Part shown: piece by piece, positions 7,544 to 13,898 of the stretch
How positions within the stretch are numbered: the stretch's first letter is position 1
Layout: every line of letters starts with the position of its first letter
NCBI GenBank assembly: GCA_004296815.1
Contig: SCVT01000199.1
Span: 1-13,898, forward strand
Source of the DNA: Reyranella sp.
GTDB lineage: Bacteria; Pseudomonadota; Alphaproteobacteria; Reyranellales; Reyranellaceae
Direction: 5' to 3'
DNA length: 13,898 bases
Made by a program: the position numbers and the translations under genes
The notes under the pieces: generated by a model
Databases searched by the model: none
What the model was told of the DNA's origin: nothing
The model's input: the letters and a program-made list of their open reading frames with translations, nothing else

Positions 7544-8682
7544 GCCGACTTCCTCGAAGCGGGATTGCTTTGGTCACGCCATTGACCGCCGAGGTCCGTG
7601 CCTCGCCAATAGATGCTGCGACTGCCCAACGCACTGACGATCAGCGCCGGCACGAGGGCTTCGCGGACCAGCGACGCGCACGCAGCGCTTGCTCCAAAAG
7701 ACAGTCCTCGACCTGCCATGAACCACTTCTCCGCGGCAACCCAGGCGATTGTGTGGCCGGCGATCGCTGCGACGATCGGGCCTACGCCCACGCCGGCTGC
7801 CGCCAGCCCTGCCGCGCCGGCGACGCCGGTCGCTGCCCAGCCGATCGCCGGTTCCCACAGGACGAGTGGCCATACGGGCAGGCGCAACCTGGTGCGCGCC
7901 CACCTCACCTGCCGACGCCATACCGTCGCCCAGCGCCGGCGACCCAGCGGCAGGCGCGGCATGACCGCGCCGAGCCGTGTCTTAATGCCGAGCTCGCGCA
8001 CGGAGCGGACGACCGAATAGTCGTCGGCGATCCAGCGGTTGAAGCCGCGCCAGTTTCCGATCCGCTGCAGAGTCGCGTTCGTAAGCAGCGTGATGCCGCC
8101 GGACGCCACGGCGAGCCCGAGCCGGTCGGCCGCGAACAGGAAGCGCGCCTGGTGGCCGTCGATGTAGGCGCGCTCGATCTCGGCGGCGAAGTTCTGCGGC
8201 GCCTCGCCCGCCTTCAGCGCCAGGACCAGCCCGACCTCGTCCGAGAGCCCGGCCGCCGCACGGCAGAGCTCGTCGAGGTCGAGGGTGATGCCCGCATCGC
8301 ACAGAGCCACGACCTCGCGGCCGGCGGCCTCGAAGCCCTTGCGCACATTGTTCATCTTGGGATTGAACGTGGTGTCGCTGCCGACCAGGATCGGCGCGCC
8401 GGGCCACAGCGCACTGACCGGCGCCACCGCGCCGTCGTCGGAGCTGGCCACGCAGATCAGCACCTCGGCGCCTGCAACGGACAACGTGCGCAGCGCCTCG
8501 ACATAGGCGGGGCTTGCGTCCTCCGCGCCGGCCATCGGCGCAACGATGCTGAAGTCCTTCGCCTGGTGGCGTACCACCACGGCTCGACCGGGACTACGCG
8601 CCAGAGCCGCGCTGGCCCAGTGCACCGCAGTCCCCAGCGACCACCAGCCGAAGCCGAGCCACGCCAGGGTCCCCGGCTCCAT
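7540..8682 (-). CDS. GT21/ceramide-glucosyltransferase-like membrane glycosyltransferase (HpnI-like)
   Basis: This 380-residue membrane enzyme has the motif set of ceramide glucosyltransferases and the hopanoid enzyme HpnI: an N-terminal hydrophobic helix (about 5-28), an aspartate pair at 82-83 (SSDDGA), NPKMNN at 107-112, CDAG with Asp129, ADDY with Asp220-221, and RRQVRW at 256-261 (the Q/RXXRW acceptor-site motif). Two or three C-terminal membrane segments lie at about 277-320 and 335-352. The NPK-x-N-N block separates it from the two CslA-like enzymes in the same operon. Family members glycosylate a membrane lipid (ceramide or bacteriohopanetetrol) from a nucleotide sugar, so a glycolipid product or lipid primer is the likely role. 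The lipid cannot be named: no sphingolipid or hopanoid genes are in the window. The start ATG at 8682 is 6 bases after the Wzt stop. Its stop overlaps the STAS start by 4 bases. Confidence 0.78.
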   Translation of the reverse strand: MEPGTLAWLGFGWWSLGTAVHWASAALARSPGRAVVVRHQAKDFSIVAPMAGAEDASPAYVEALRTLSVAGAEVLICVASSDDGAVAPVSALWPGAPILVGSDTTFNPKMNNVRKGFEAAGREVVALCDAGITLDLDELCRAAAGLSDEVGLVLALKAGEAPQNFAAEIERAYIDGHQARFLFAADRLGLAVASGGITLLTNATLQRIGNWRGFNRWIADDYSVVRSVRELGIKTRLGAVMPRLPLGRRRWATVWRRQVRWARTRLRLPVWPLVLWEPAIGWAATGVAGAAGLAAAGVGVGPIVAAIAGHTIAWVAAEKWFMAGRGLSFGASAACASLVREALVPALIVSALGSRSIYWRGTDLGGQWRDQSNPASRKSA

Positions 8683-8688
8683 GATGCA

Positions 8689-9492
8689 TCACTCGCTTGC
8701 CGTCGCGCGGCTCGCGCCGGCCGTGAAGCGCTGGACGTCGTCCTTCTCGACCAGCAGTGCACGGTGATAGGAGCGGATCACGTCGTTGGGATTGCCCTGC
8801 TCGCGGATGCGGCCTTCCTCGATCCAGATGGCGCGGTCGCACAGGCGGCGCACCTCGGCCATCGAATGCGACACGAACAGCAGCGTGCCCGTCTTGCGGA
8901 AACTGTCGATCCAGTCGAGGCACTTGCGCTGGAACGCCGCATCACCGACCGAAAGGGCCTCGTCGACCACCAGGATCTCGGCCTCGACGTGGGCACAGAT
9001 CGAGAAGGCCAGGCGGGTGCGCATGCCCATCGAATAGTGCTTCACCGGCTGGTCCATGTAGTCGCCGATCCCGGCGAACTCGGCGATCGAGTCGAACTTG
9101 CGAAGGACCTCCGAGCGCTTCAGCCCGAGCACGGCGCCGCCGATCAGGACGTTCTCACGCCCCGACAACTCCATGTCGAAGGTCGAGCCCAGCGCCAGCA
9201 CCGGCGCGATGCGGCCGTTGACCCTGAGCTCGCCGTGACTCGGCAAGGTCATGCCGCAGATCACCTGTAGCAAGGTGGACTTGCCGCAGCCGTTGCGGCC
9301 GAGGATGCCGATGCTCTCGCCCTTCTTCACCTCGATGCTGATATCGCGCAGCACCCAAAACGGCTTGAAGTACGATCTCCACCAGCCGAGCACGACCTGC
9401 TTCAGCCAGTCGTTGCGGTGCGCGTAGAGCTGATAGGCCTTGCCGAGGTGCTTCGCCTCGACGACGACCTCAGAGGACGTCGACGATGACAT
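8689..9492 (-). CDS. wzt: Polysaccharide/glycoconjugate ABC exporter ATPase, Wzt/KpsT type
   Basis: This 267-residue nucleotide-binding subunit pairs with the Wzm-like permease. Motifs are Walker A GRNGCGKS (65-72), the signature YSMGMRTR in place of LSGGQ (153-160; the degenerate S-x-G-M form is typical of the Wzt/TagH/KpsT family), Walker B ILVVDEA (173-179) and H-loop His209. The region before Walker A (about 20-48, with NDWLKQVVLG) is the extended N-terminal insert seen in this family. The protein stops about 60 residues after the H-loop. It therefore lacks the C-terminal carbohydrate-binding domain of O9a-type Wzt, which recognises a modified chain terminus; this suggests chain-length-independent, KpsT/TagH-like export. 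ATG at 9492 overlaps the permease gene by 23 bases and has AGG 7 bases upstream. An in-frame upstream Met at 9561 would overlap by 92 bases and adds an unconserved Cys-rich leader, so it was rejected. Confidence 0.9.
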   Translation of the reverse strand: MSSSTSSEVVVEAKHLGKAYQLYAHRNDWLKQVVLGWWRSYFKPFWVLRDISIEVKKGESIGILGRNGCGKSTLLQVICGMTLPSHGELRVNGRIAPVLALGSTFDMELSGRENVLIGGAVLGLKRSEVLRKFDSIAEFAGIGDYMDQPVKHYSMGMRTRLAFSICAHVEAEILVVDEALSVGDAAFQRKCLDWIDSFRKTGTLLFVSHSMAEVRRLCDRAIWIEEGRIREQGNPNDVIRSYHRALLVEKDDVQRFTAGASRATASE

Positions 9493-10348
9493 TCCGATAC
9501 CTGTCAAAAAACCAGTAGCCGAAATAGAAGCTGAACAGCGAGATGAACAGCATCCAGCCATAGAGGATCATGTTGGGCAATTTGCCCGCCAGCACGATGT
9601 CACGCAGGATCTCGACGAAGCCGACCAGGGCGTTGCCGTAGATCCAGAAATCCCAAGGCGCCGGTATCGCCGACGGCGGATAGAAGATCGGCGTCGCGAA
9701 CATGAAGAGCGGCACGATGGTGATCATGAGATAGCCGGCGTCGCGCGTGAACGCGCCGATCGCGGCCAGGAACCATGACATGCCGATCAGGAACGCCATG
9801 AAGGGGATGAAGATCAGCGGCAGCAGCAGCACCGTCCAGGGAAGCTCGCCGATCACCGCGAGCTGGAACAAGAGCATCACCCCCATGGAGATCAGCGTGT
9901 AGGCCGTGGCGCGCAACGTCGAGATTACCGCCAGCATGTCGCTGGGAAAGATCGTCTGCTTGATGAAGTGGGTGTACTCGTGCAGCAGCATCGGCGCACG
10001 AAACGCCATCTCCGAAAAGAAATTGAAGATGATCAGGCCGCCGAAGATGAACAGGGCGTAACCGGCCTGGCTCTTGGAGAGGTTCTCGGGCAGCGGCAAC
10101 GTGAGCGTCGTGCTGAACACCAGCGAATAGACGGCGATCATGAGCAGCGGCGCGATGATCGCCCAGATCCAGCCGGCGACCGATCCCTTGAAGCGCTCGC
10201 GCACCTCGCGCCGCAGGATGGCGATGATAAGGTCCTGATGCTGAACCATCTGCGCGAACGGCTTCACGAAGAAGCTGACGAGCCGCTCCACCGGGCCGAG
10301 GTTCTCGACCACGATCTGCTTGCCGTTGACGACTTTCACCGACGGCAT
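9470..10348 (-). CDS. wzm: Polysaccharide/glycoconjugate ABC-2 exporter permease, Wzm/KpsM type (first gene of operon)
   Basis: This 292-residue inner-membrane subunit exports a lipid-linked polysaccharide or glycolipid together with the Wzt-like ATPase. The N-terminal amphipathic segment with RREVRERFKGSVAGWIWA (46-63) is the classical coupling motif of ABC-2 polysaccharide permeases. About six membrane helices follow, at roughly 59-79, 97-115, 140-163, 170-193, 206-225 and 262-281. The TRDAGYLM block (201-208) and ATPIFYP (218-224) are also typical. The length is slightly above the usual 260-280, owing to about 35 extra N-terminal residues. The ATG at 10348 is preceded by a clear AAGGAG (10360-10365), the best ribosome site in the operon and consistent with this being the leading gene. 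The gene begins 28 bases after the tRNA-Lys 3' end. Its 3' end overlaps wzt by 23 bases. Confidence 0.92.
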   Translation of the reverse strand: MPSVKVVNGKQIVVENLGPVERLVSFFVKPFAQMVQHQDLIIAILRREVRERFKGSVAGWIWAIIAPLLMIAVYSLVFSTTLTLPLPENLSKSQAGYALFIFGGLIIFNFFSEMAFRAPMLLHEYTHFIKQTIFPSDMLAVISTLRATAYTLISMGVMLLFQLAVIGELPWTVLLLPLIFIPFMAFLIGMSWFLAAIGAFTRDAGYLMITIVPLFMFATPIFYPPSAIPAPWDFWIYGNALVGFVEILRDIVLAGKLPNMILYGWMLFISLFSFYFGYWFFDRYRNVIVDVL

Positions 10349-10359
10349 GAGCCGCGCTT

Positions 10360-10365
10360 CTCCTT
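10360..10365 (-). promoter_or_regulatory. Ribosome binding site of the wzm-like gene
   Basis: AAGGAG on the minus strand lies 11 bases before the ATG at 10348. It sits inside the 28-base gap between the tRNA-Lys CCA end and the coding start, so it is created by tRNA-distal sequence. It supports the start choice and marks this as the entry gene of the operon. Confidence 0.7.
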
Positions 10366-10376
10366 GTTGGGTCCAG

Positions 10377-10451
10377 TGGTGAGCCCAGTAGGGATCGAAC
10401 CTACGACCACCTGATTAAAAGTCAGATGCTCTACCGCTGAGCTATGGGCTC
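10377..10451 (-). tRNA. tRNA-Lys (anticodon UUU), CCA encoded
   Basis: The cloverleaf reads directly on the minus strand. The acceptor stem GAGCCCA/TGGGCTC is perfect, the D arm is GCTCAGCGGTAGAGC, and the anticodon stem-loop TCTGA-CTTTTAA-TCAGG has anticodon TTT. The T arm is GTAGG-TTCGATC-CCTAC, then discriminator A and a genomically encoded CCA (10377-10379). UUU decodes AAA and AAG lysine codons. Its 3' end faces the polysaccharide operon, 28 bases from the first start codon, with no terminator between. Confidence 0.96.
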
Positions 10452-10465
10452 GTCCCGGTTCCGCG

Positions 10466-10486
10466 GCGCGGGCCACAGCCCCGCGC
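10466..10486 (-). other. GC-rich hairpin in the tRNA-Lys precursor leader
   Basis: A perfect 7-bp stem (GCGCGGG/CCCGCGC) closes a 7-base loop. It starts at about the predicted transcription start and ends about 14 bases before the tRNA 5' end. No T-run follows, so it is not an intrinsic terminator. It could protect or shape the precursor leader for RNase P/E processing; that role is inference. Confidence 0.35.
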
Positions 10487-10492
10487 GGCGCC

Positions 10493-10521
10493 GATATAAA
10501 GTGTGCAGGCCCCACGGTCAA
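10493..10521 (-). promoter_or_regulatory. Sigma70-type promoter of tRNA-Lys (and probably of the downstream export operon)
   Basis: On the minus strand there is a -35 box TTGACC (10516-10521), a 17-base spacer and a -10 box TATATC (10493-10498). Transcription should start near 10486, giving a leader of about 35 bases before the tRNA. The region just after the -10 box is very GC-rich, as in stringently controlled stable-RNA promoters. An alternative TTTATA -10 would leave only 15 bases and is less likely. It is the only convincing promoter in the window upstream of the wzm-like gene. Confidence 0.65.
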
Positions 10522-10525
10522 CGCA

Positions 10526-10537
10526 GCCCCTTGGGGC
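10526..10537. other. 12-bp perfect palindrome between coaD and the tRNA-Lys promoter
   Basis: GCCCCTTGGGGC begins one base after the coaD stop and ends 4 bases before the -35 box. As RNA it gives only a 4-5 bp stem and has no T-run, so it is a poor terminator. Its position just upstream of the -35 box would suit an operator or a weak transcript end. Function unknown. Confidence 0.3.
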
Positions 10538-10538
10538 A

Positions 10539-11045
10539 TCAGTCCTTCTTGAACTTGGCTTTCAGGCGCTCGAAGACCCGCTTCGAGACGAACTGCGACG
10601 TGTCGCCGCCCAGCCGGGCAATATCCTTCACGAGGGATGAGGCAATGAACTGGTGCCGGTCCGACGCCATCAGGAAGATGGTCTCGATCGTCGGGTCCAT
10701 GCGCGCGTTCATGTTGGCCATCTGGATCTCGTACTCGAAGTCCGAGACTGCCCGCAGCCCGCGGATGATCACCGAGGCCTCGACCTCGCGGGCGAAGTGG
10801 ATCAGCAGCCCCTCGAACGGCACCACCTTGATGCGCTCCCGGTCGGCCTGGGGAAAATCCGCGATGTCGTCCTTGATGATGTCCATCCGCTCCTCGAGCG
10901 AGAAGAGCGGGCCCTTGCCGATGTTGATGGCGGGGCCGATCACCAGCCGGTCCACAAGACGCAGCGAGCGGCGCACGACCTCCATGTGCCCGCTCGTGAC
11001 GGGATCGAACGTGCCCGGATAGACGCCGGTGCGTTCCACGGTCAT
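10539..11045 (-). CDS. coaD: Phosphopantetheine adenylyltransferase
   Basis: This 168-residue cytoplasmic enzyme performs the fourth step of coenzyme A synthesis: 4'-phosphopantetheine + ATP gives dephospho-CoA + pyrophosphate. It has the nucleotidyltransferase fold signature YPGTFDPVTSGH with T-x-G-H at 17-20, the NIGKG loop with Lys44, the RGLRAVSDFEYE block (95-106), and IASSLVK (134-140), the equivalent of the ISSTxVR substrate motif. Its length is close to the E. coli enzyme (about 160). The ATG at 11045 follows GGGGGAAG (spacing about 5); an in-frame TTG at 11057 adds only four residues and was rejected. The 70-base gap from gyrA shows no good terminator, so it is probably read from the gyrA transcript. 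This neighbourhood is common in alphaproteobacteria. Confidence 0.97.
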   Translation of the reverse strand: MTVERTGVYPGTFDPVTSGHMEVVRRSLRLVDRLVIGPAINIGKGPLFSLEERMDIIKDDIADFPQADRERIKVVPFEGLLIHFAREVEASVIIRGLRAVSDFEYEIQMANMNARMDPTIETIFLMASDRHQFIASSLVKDIARLGGDTSQFVSKRVFERLKAKFKKD

Positions 11046-11115
11046 GGCTTCCCCCAACTACGAAACAATCTGTTCGCAGACTGCGACGGCAAAGTCTTAG
11101 CGACACGACCGGTCC

Positions 11116-13898
11116 TTATCCACCGTTTGTTTCGGAACTGGGCTCGCCGTTGGCGCTGCCGTTCCCGGCGTCGTCCTCGCCGATACGGACGGCGGAAACG
11201 ACGCGCTCGCCCTCGCTGACGTTAACGATGCGCACGCCGCGCGTCGCCCGTCCCGCGATGCGGATTCCATCGACCGGGCAGCGGATCAGCGTGCCGCCGT
11301 CGGTGACCAGCATGATCTCGTCGGAGCCGAGCACGGGGAACGCCGCGACGACCTCGCCCCCTTTGGCAAGACTCATCAGCTCGACGCCTTTGCCGCCACG
11401 GCCGGTCACCCGGTACTCGTAGGCCGAGGTCCGCTTGCCGAAGCCCGAGGAAGAGACGGTGAGGACGAACTCCTCCTTGCCCTGCAGCTCCGCGAACCGC
11501 TCCGGCGCGAGGGTTGTCGCCGGCGCCGCAGCTTCCTCGGCGGAAGCGACCTCCTCTTCCGCACCCTCGGCTGCATTCTCCGCCTGGCGCAGCGCGCGCG
11601 ACTGGCGCAGATAGGCGTCGCGCTCCTCGCTGGTCACGCCCTTGCCGGCGTCGACCAGCGACATCGAGATCACCTCGTCGCCCTCGGCCAGCGCGATGCC
11701 GCGCACGCCGGTCGAGTTGCGGCTGGCGAAGACGCGCACCGCAGCGGCCGGGAAACGCATGGCGCGGCCCTGGCGGGTCGCCAGAAGCACGTCCTGCTCC
11801 TCGCTGCAGACGCTGACGCCGATCAGACGGTCGCCGGCATCGTCGCCTTCGAACTTCATGGCGATCTTGCCGCCCTGGTTCACGTTCACGAAGTCGCTGA
11901 GCTCGTTGCGGCGCACGCCGCCGCGCGACGTGGCGAACATGACGTTGAGCGTCGCCCAGCTCGCCTCGTCCTCCGGCATCGGCATGACGGCGCTGATCGT
12001 CTCGCCTTCGCCGAGCGGCAGCAGGTTCACGAACGCCTTGCCTCTCGCCTGGGGAGCACCCAGCGGCAGGCGCCAGACCTTGAGCTTGTAGACGATGCCG
12101 CGGCTCGAGAAGAACAGCATCGGCGTGTGCGTGTTGGCGACGAACAGGCTCGAGACGAAATCGTCCTCGCGCGTGGCCATGCCCGAGCGGCCCTTGCCGC
12201 CGCGTCGCTGGGCACGATAGGCCGACACCGGCACGCGCTTGACGTAGCCGCCGTGCGTCACCGTGACGACCATGTCCTCGCGCTGGATCAGGTCCTCGAT
12301 GTCCTGCTCGAACTCGTTGTCGAGGATCTCGGTGCGGCGCGGTGTCGCGAACTTCTCCTTGATCTCGAGCAGCTCGGTGCGCATCAGCTCGAACAGCTTG
12401 TCGCGATCGCCCAGCAGCTCGAGGTAGCCCTCGATCAGCTTGGCCACTTCGCCCAGCTCCTCGGCGATCTTGTCGCGCTCCAGCCCTGTGAGGCGCTGCA
12501 GACGCAGCTCGAGGATGGCGCGGGCCTGAACCTCGGACAGCCGATACGTGCCCTCCGCCGACACTTCGCGGCCCGGCTCGGCGATCAGGGTGATCAGCGG
12601 CGCCACGTCGGACGCCGGCCAGTCCTTCGCCATCAGGCGGTCGCGCGCCGTGTTCGGGTCGGGTGCTCGGCGGATCAGCTCGATCACCTCGTCGATGTTG
12701 GCGACGGCGATGGCGAGACCGACCAGCACATGGGCGCGATCGCGCGCGTGGTTGAGCTCGAACTTGGTGCGGCGGGTCAGAACCTCGGCGCGGAAGCGGA
12801 TGAAGGCCTCAAGCAGCTCCTTGAGGCTCATCAGCCGCGGACGGCCGCCGTCGAGTGCCAGCGCGTTGACGCCGAACGAGGTCTGCAGCGGCGTAAAGCG
12901 ATAGAGCTGGTTCAGCACGACGTCGGCCATGGCGTCGCGCTTCAGCTCGATCACCAGGCGCACGCCGTCGCGGTCGCTCTCGTCCCTGATCTCGGAAATA
13001 CCCTCGACCTTCTTGTCGCGCACCACCTCGGCGATGCGCTCGTGCAGGCGCGCCTTGTTCTCCTGGTAGGGGATCTCCGAGACGATGATCGACTCGCGGC
13101 CGCCGCGTCCCTCCTCGATCCGGGTCTTGGCGCGCATGATCAGCGAGCCGCGGCCGAGCTCGAATCCGGCGCGGATGCCATTGCGGCCGAGGATGATGCC
13201 GCCGGTCGGGAAGTCCGGCCCCGGCACATACTCCATGATCTGCGGGATCGTGAGCTCTGGATTGTCGATCAGCGCACAGCACGCATCGATCAGCTCGCCG
13301 AGATTATGTGGCGGGATGTTGGTCGCCATGCCGACGGCGATGCCGCCCGCGCCATTGGCCAGGAGATTGGGGAACGCCGCGGGAAGAACCGTGGGCTCCA
13401 GCTCGCGCTCATCGTAGTTCGGCTGGAACTCGACCGTGTCCTTGTCGTAGTCAGCCAGCAACGCCTCGGCGACGACGGCAAGGCGCGCTTCGGTGTACCG
13501 CATGGCCGCCGGCGGATCGCCGTCCATCGAGCCGAAATTGCCCTGCCCCGCGATCAGCGGCAGGCGCATGGAGAAATCCTGCGCCATACGCACCATGGCG
13601 TCGTAGATCGCCGAATCGCCGTGCGGGTGATACTTGCCCATCACGTCGCCGACGATGCGGGCAGACTTGCGGAAGGGCCGCGTCGAGTCGTAGCCACCTT
13701 CCTTCATCGCGTAGAGCACGCGACGATGAACGGGCTTCAGGCCGTCGCGCGCGTCGGGCAGCGCGCGCGCCACGATCACGCTCATGGCGTAATCGAGGTA
13801 GGAGCGGCGCATCTCCTCTTCGATGGTGATCGGCGCGATGTCGTGCGGAGTCGGCTGAGGCGGGGGCGCGTCGGGGGGCGGCGGCGCCGGCGGAAGGG
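11116..13898 (-). CDS. gyrA: DNA gyrase subunit A (5' end outside window)
   Basis: This is the breakage-reunion subunit of type IIA topoisomerase, which with GyrB introduces negative supercoils. The frame is open to the right edge: before the ATG at 13812 it continues for 28 residues, proline-rich then ITIEEE, so that ATG (in [15 protein letters not shown]) is internal and the true start lies beyond. Numbering from that Met, the catalytic Tyr is Tyr106 ([10 protein letters not shown]). The quinolone-determining region is [13 protein letters not shown] with Ser67 and Asp71, the positions of E. coli Ser83 and Asp87, both in the susceptible state. The GyrA box QRRGGKG at 535-541 identifies gyrase rather than ParC, and a second GRGGKG is at 804-809. 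The C-terminal pinwheel carries an Ala/Glu-rich insert (742-769, bases 11506-11589), and the protein ends in an acidic, Asn/Gly/Ser-rich tail. At least 926 residues are visible, slightly long for the family. Confidence 0.98.
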   Translation of the reverse strand, partial: LPPAPPPPDAPPPQPTPHDIAPITIEEEMRRSYLDYAMSVIVARALPDARDGLKPVHRRVLYAMKEGGYDSTRPFRKSARIVGDVMGKYHPHGDSAIYDAMVRMAQDFSMRLPLIAGQGNFGSMDGDPPAAMRYTEARLAVVAEALLADYDKDTVEFQPNYDERELEPTVLPAAFPNLLANGAGGIAVGMATNIPPHNLGELIDACCALIDNPELTIPQIMEYVPGPDFPTGGIILGRNGIRAGFELGRGSLIMRAKTRIEEGRGGRESIIVSEIPYQENKARLHERIAEVVRDKKVEGISEIRDESDRDGVRLVIELKRDAMADVVLNQLYRFTPLQTSFGVNALALDGGRPRLMSLKELLEAFIRFRAEVLTRRTKFELNHARDRAHVLVGLAIAVANIDEVIELIRRAPDPNTARDRLMAKDWPASDVAPLITLIAEPGREVSAEGTYRLSEVQARAILELRLQRLTGLERDKIAEELGEVAKLIEGYLELLGDRDKLFELMRTELLEIKEKFATPRRTEILDNEFEQDIEDLIQREDMVVTVTHGGYVKRVPVSAYRAQRRGGKGRSGMATREDDFVSSLFVANTHTPMLFFSSRGIVYKLKVWRLPLGAPQARGKAFVNLLPLGEGETISAVMPMPEDEASWATLNVMFATSRGGVRRNELSDFVNVNQGGKIAMKFEGDDAGDRLIGVSVCSEEQDVLLATRQGRAMRFPAAAVRVFASRNSTGVRGIALAEGDEVISMSLVDAGKGVTSEERDAYLRQSRALRQAENAAEGAEEEVASAEEAAAPATTLAPERFAELQGKEEFVLTVSSSGFGKRTSAYEYRVTGRGGKGVELMSLAKGGEVVAAFPVLGSDEIMLVTDGGTLIRCPVDGIRIAGRATRGVRIVNVSEGERVVSAVRIGEDDAGNGSANGEPSSETNGG

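Noticed and set aside
10377..10451. tRNA 3'-end duplication (att site) elsewhere in the window
   Set aside because: By eye I found no second copy of the T-arm/acceptor sequence in the window, and no integrase.
11046..11115. Possible promoter for coaD in the gap after gyrA (TTGCCG, 17 bases, ATTGTT)
   Set aside because: The -10 box matches poorly and the -35 only partly. Cotranscription with gyrA explains the gene equally well.
11116..13898. Topoisomerase IV subunit A (ParC) as an alternative to GyrA
   Set aside because: The GyrA box QRRGGKG and a full-length C-terminal pinwheel are present, as expected for gyrase.

Overview
The window is a high-GC, densely packed bacterial chromosome segment, most likely from an alphaproteobacterium. 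This is inferred from the GyrA sequence, the gyrA-coaD neighbourhood, the base composition and the short overlapping gene junctions. Almost everything is on the minus strand. There is no gene-free stretch longer than about 100 bases, and I saw no insertion sequence, integrase, CRISPR array or rRNA.

Right part (10377-13898): a housekeeping block read leftward. It holds gyrA (its 5' end lies outside the window), then coaD, then a tRNA-Lys(UUU) with its own recognisable sigma70-type promoter.

Middle and left part (328-10348): ten minus-strand genes with junctions from a 23-base overlap to a 42-base gap, almost certainly one operon. In transcription order they are: (1) a Wzm-like ABC-2 permease; (2) a Wzt-like ATPase; (3) a GT21/ceramide-glucosyltransferase-like membrane glycosyltransferase; (4) a small STAS-domain protein; (5) an outer-membrane polysaccharide export (OPX) lipoprotein; (6-8) a membrane-fusion protein, FtsX-fold permease and ATPase of the DevBCA/MacB type; and (9, 10) two tandem CslA-like GT2 glycosyltransferases. 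This looks like a complete 'make and export' module for a cell-surface glycan or glycolipid. It has two separate ABC exporters and one OPX protein, but no polysaccharide co-polymerase, no TolC, no initiating sugar-phosphate transferase and no nucleotide-sugar genes. The operon begins 28 bases after the 3' end of the tRNA gene, with room for a Shine-Dalgarno but not for a separate promoter or terminator. Its mRNA therefore probably arises at least partly from the tRNA promoter.

Left edge (2-331): the C-terminal part of a plus-strand amidinotransferase/arginine-deiminase-superfamily enzyme. Its stop codon overlaps the stop of the last operon gene, tail to tail.

Working model (inference): the three glycosyltransferases build a lipid-linked or membrane-associated glycan on the cytoplasmic face. 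Wzm/Wzt flips or exports one component. The DevBCA-like pump, perhaps joined to the OPX protein in place of a co-polymerase, moves another across the periplasm. The STAS protein, translationally coupled to the GT21-like enzyme, is a possible regulator or scaffold. The combination is not one of the classical capsule, O-antigen or cellulose layouts and is the most interesting item here.
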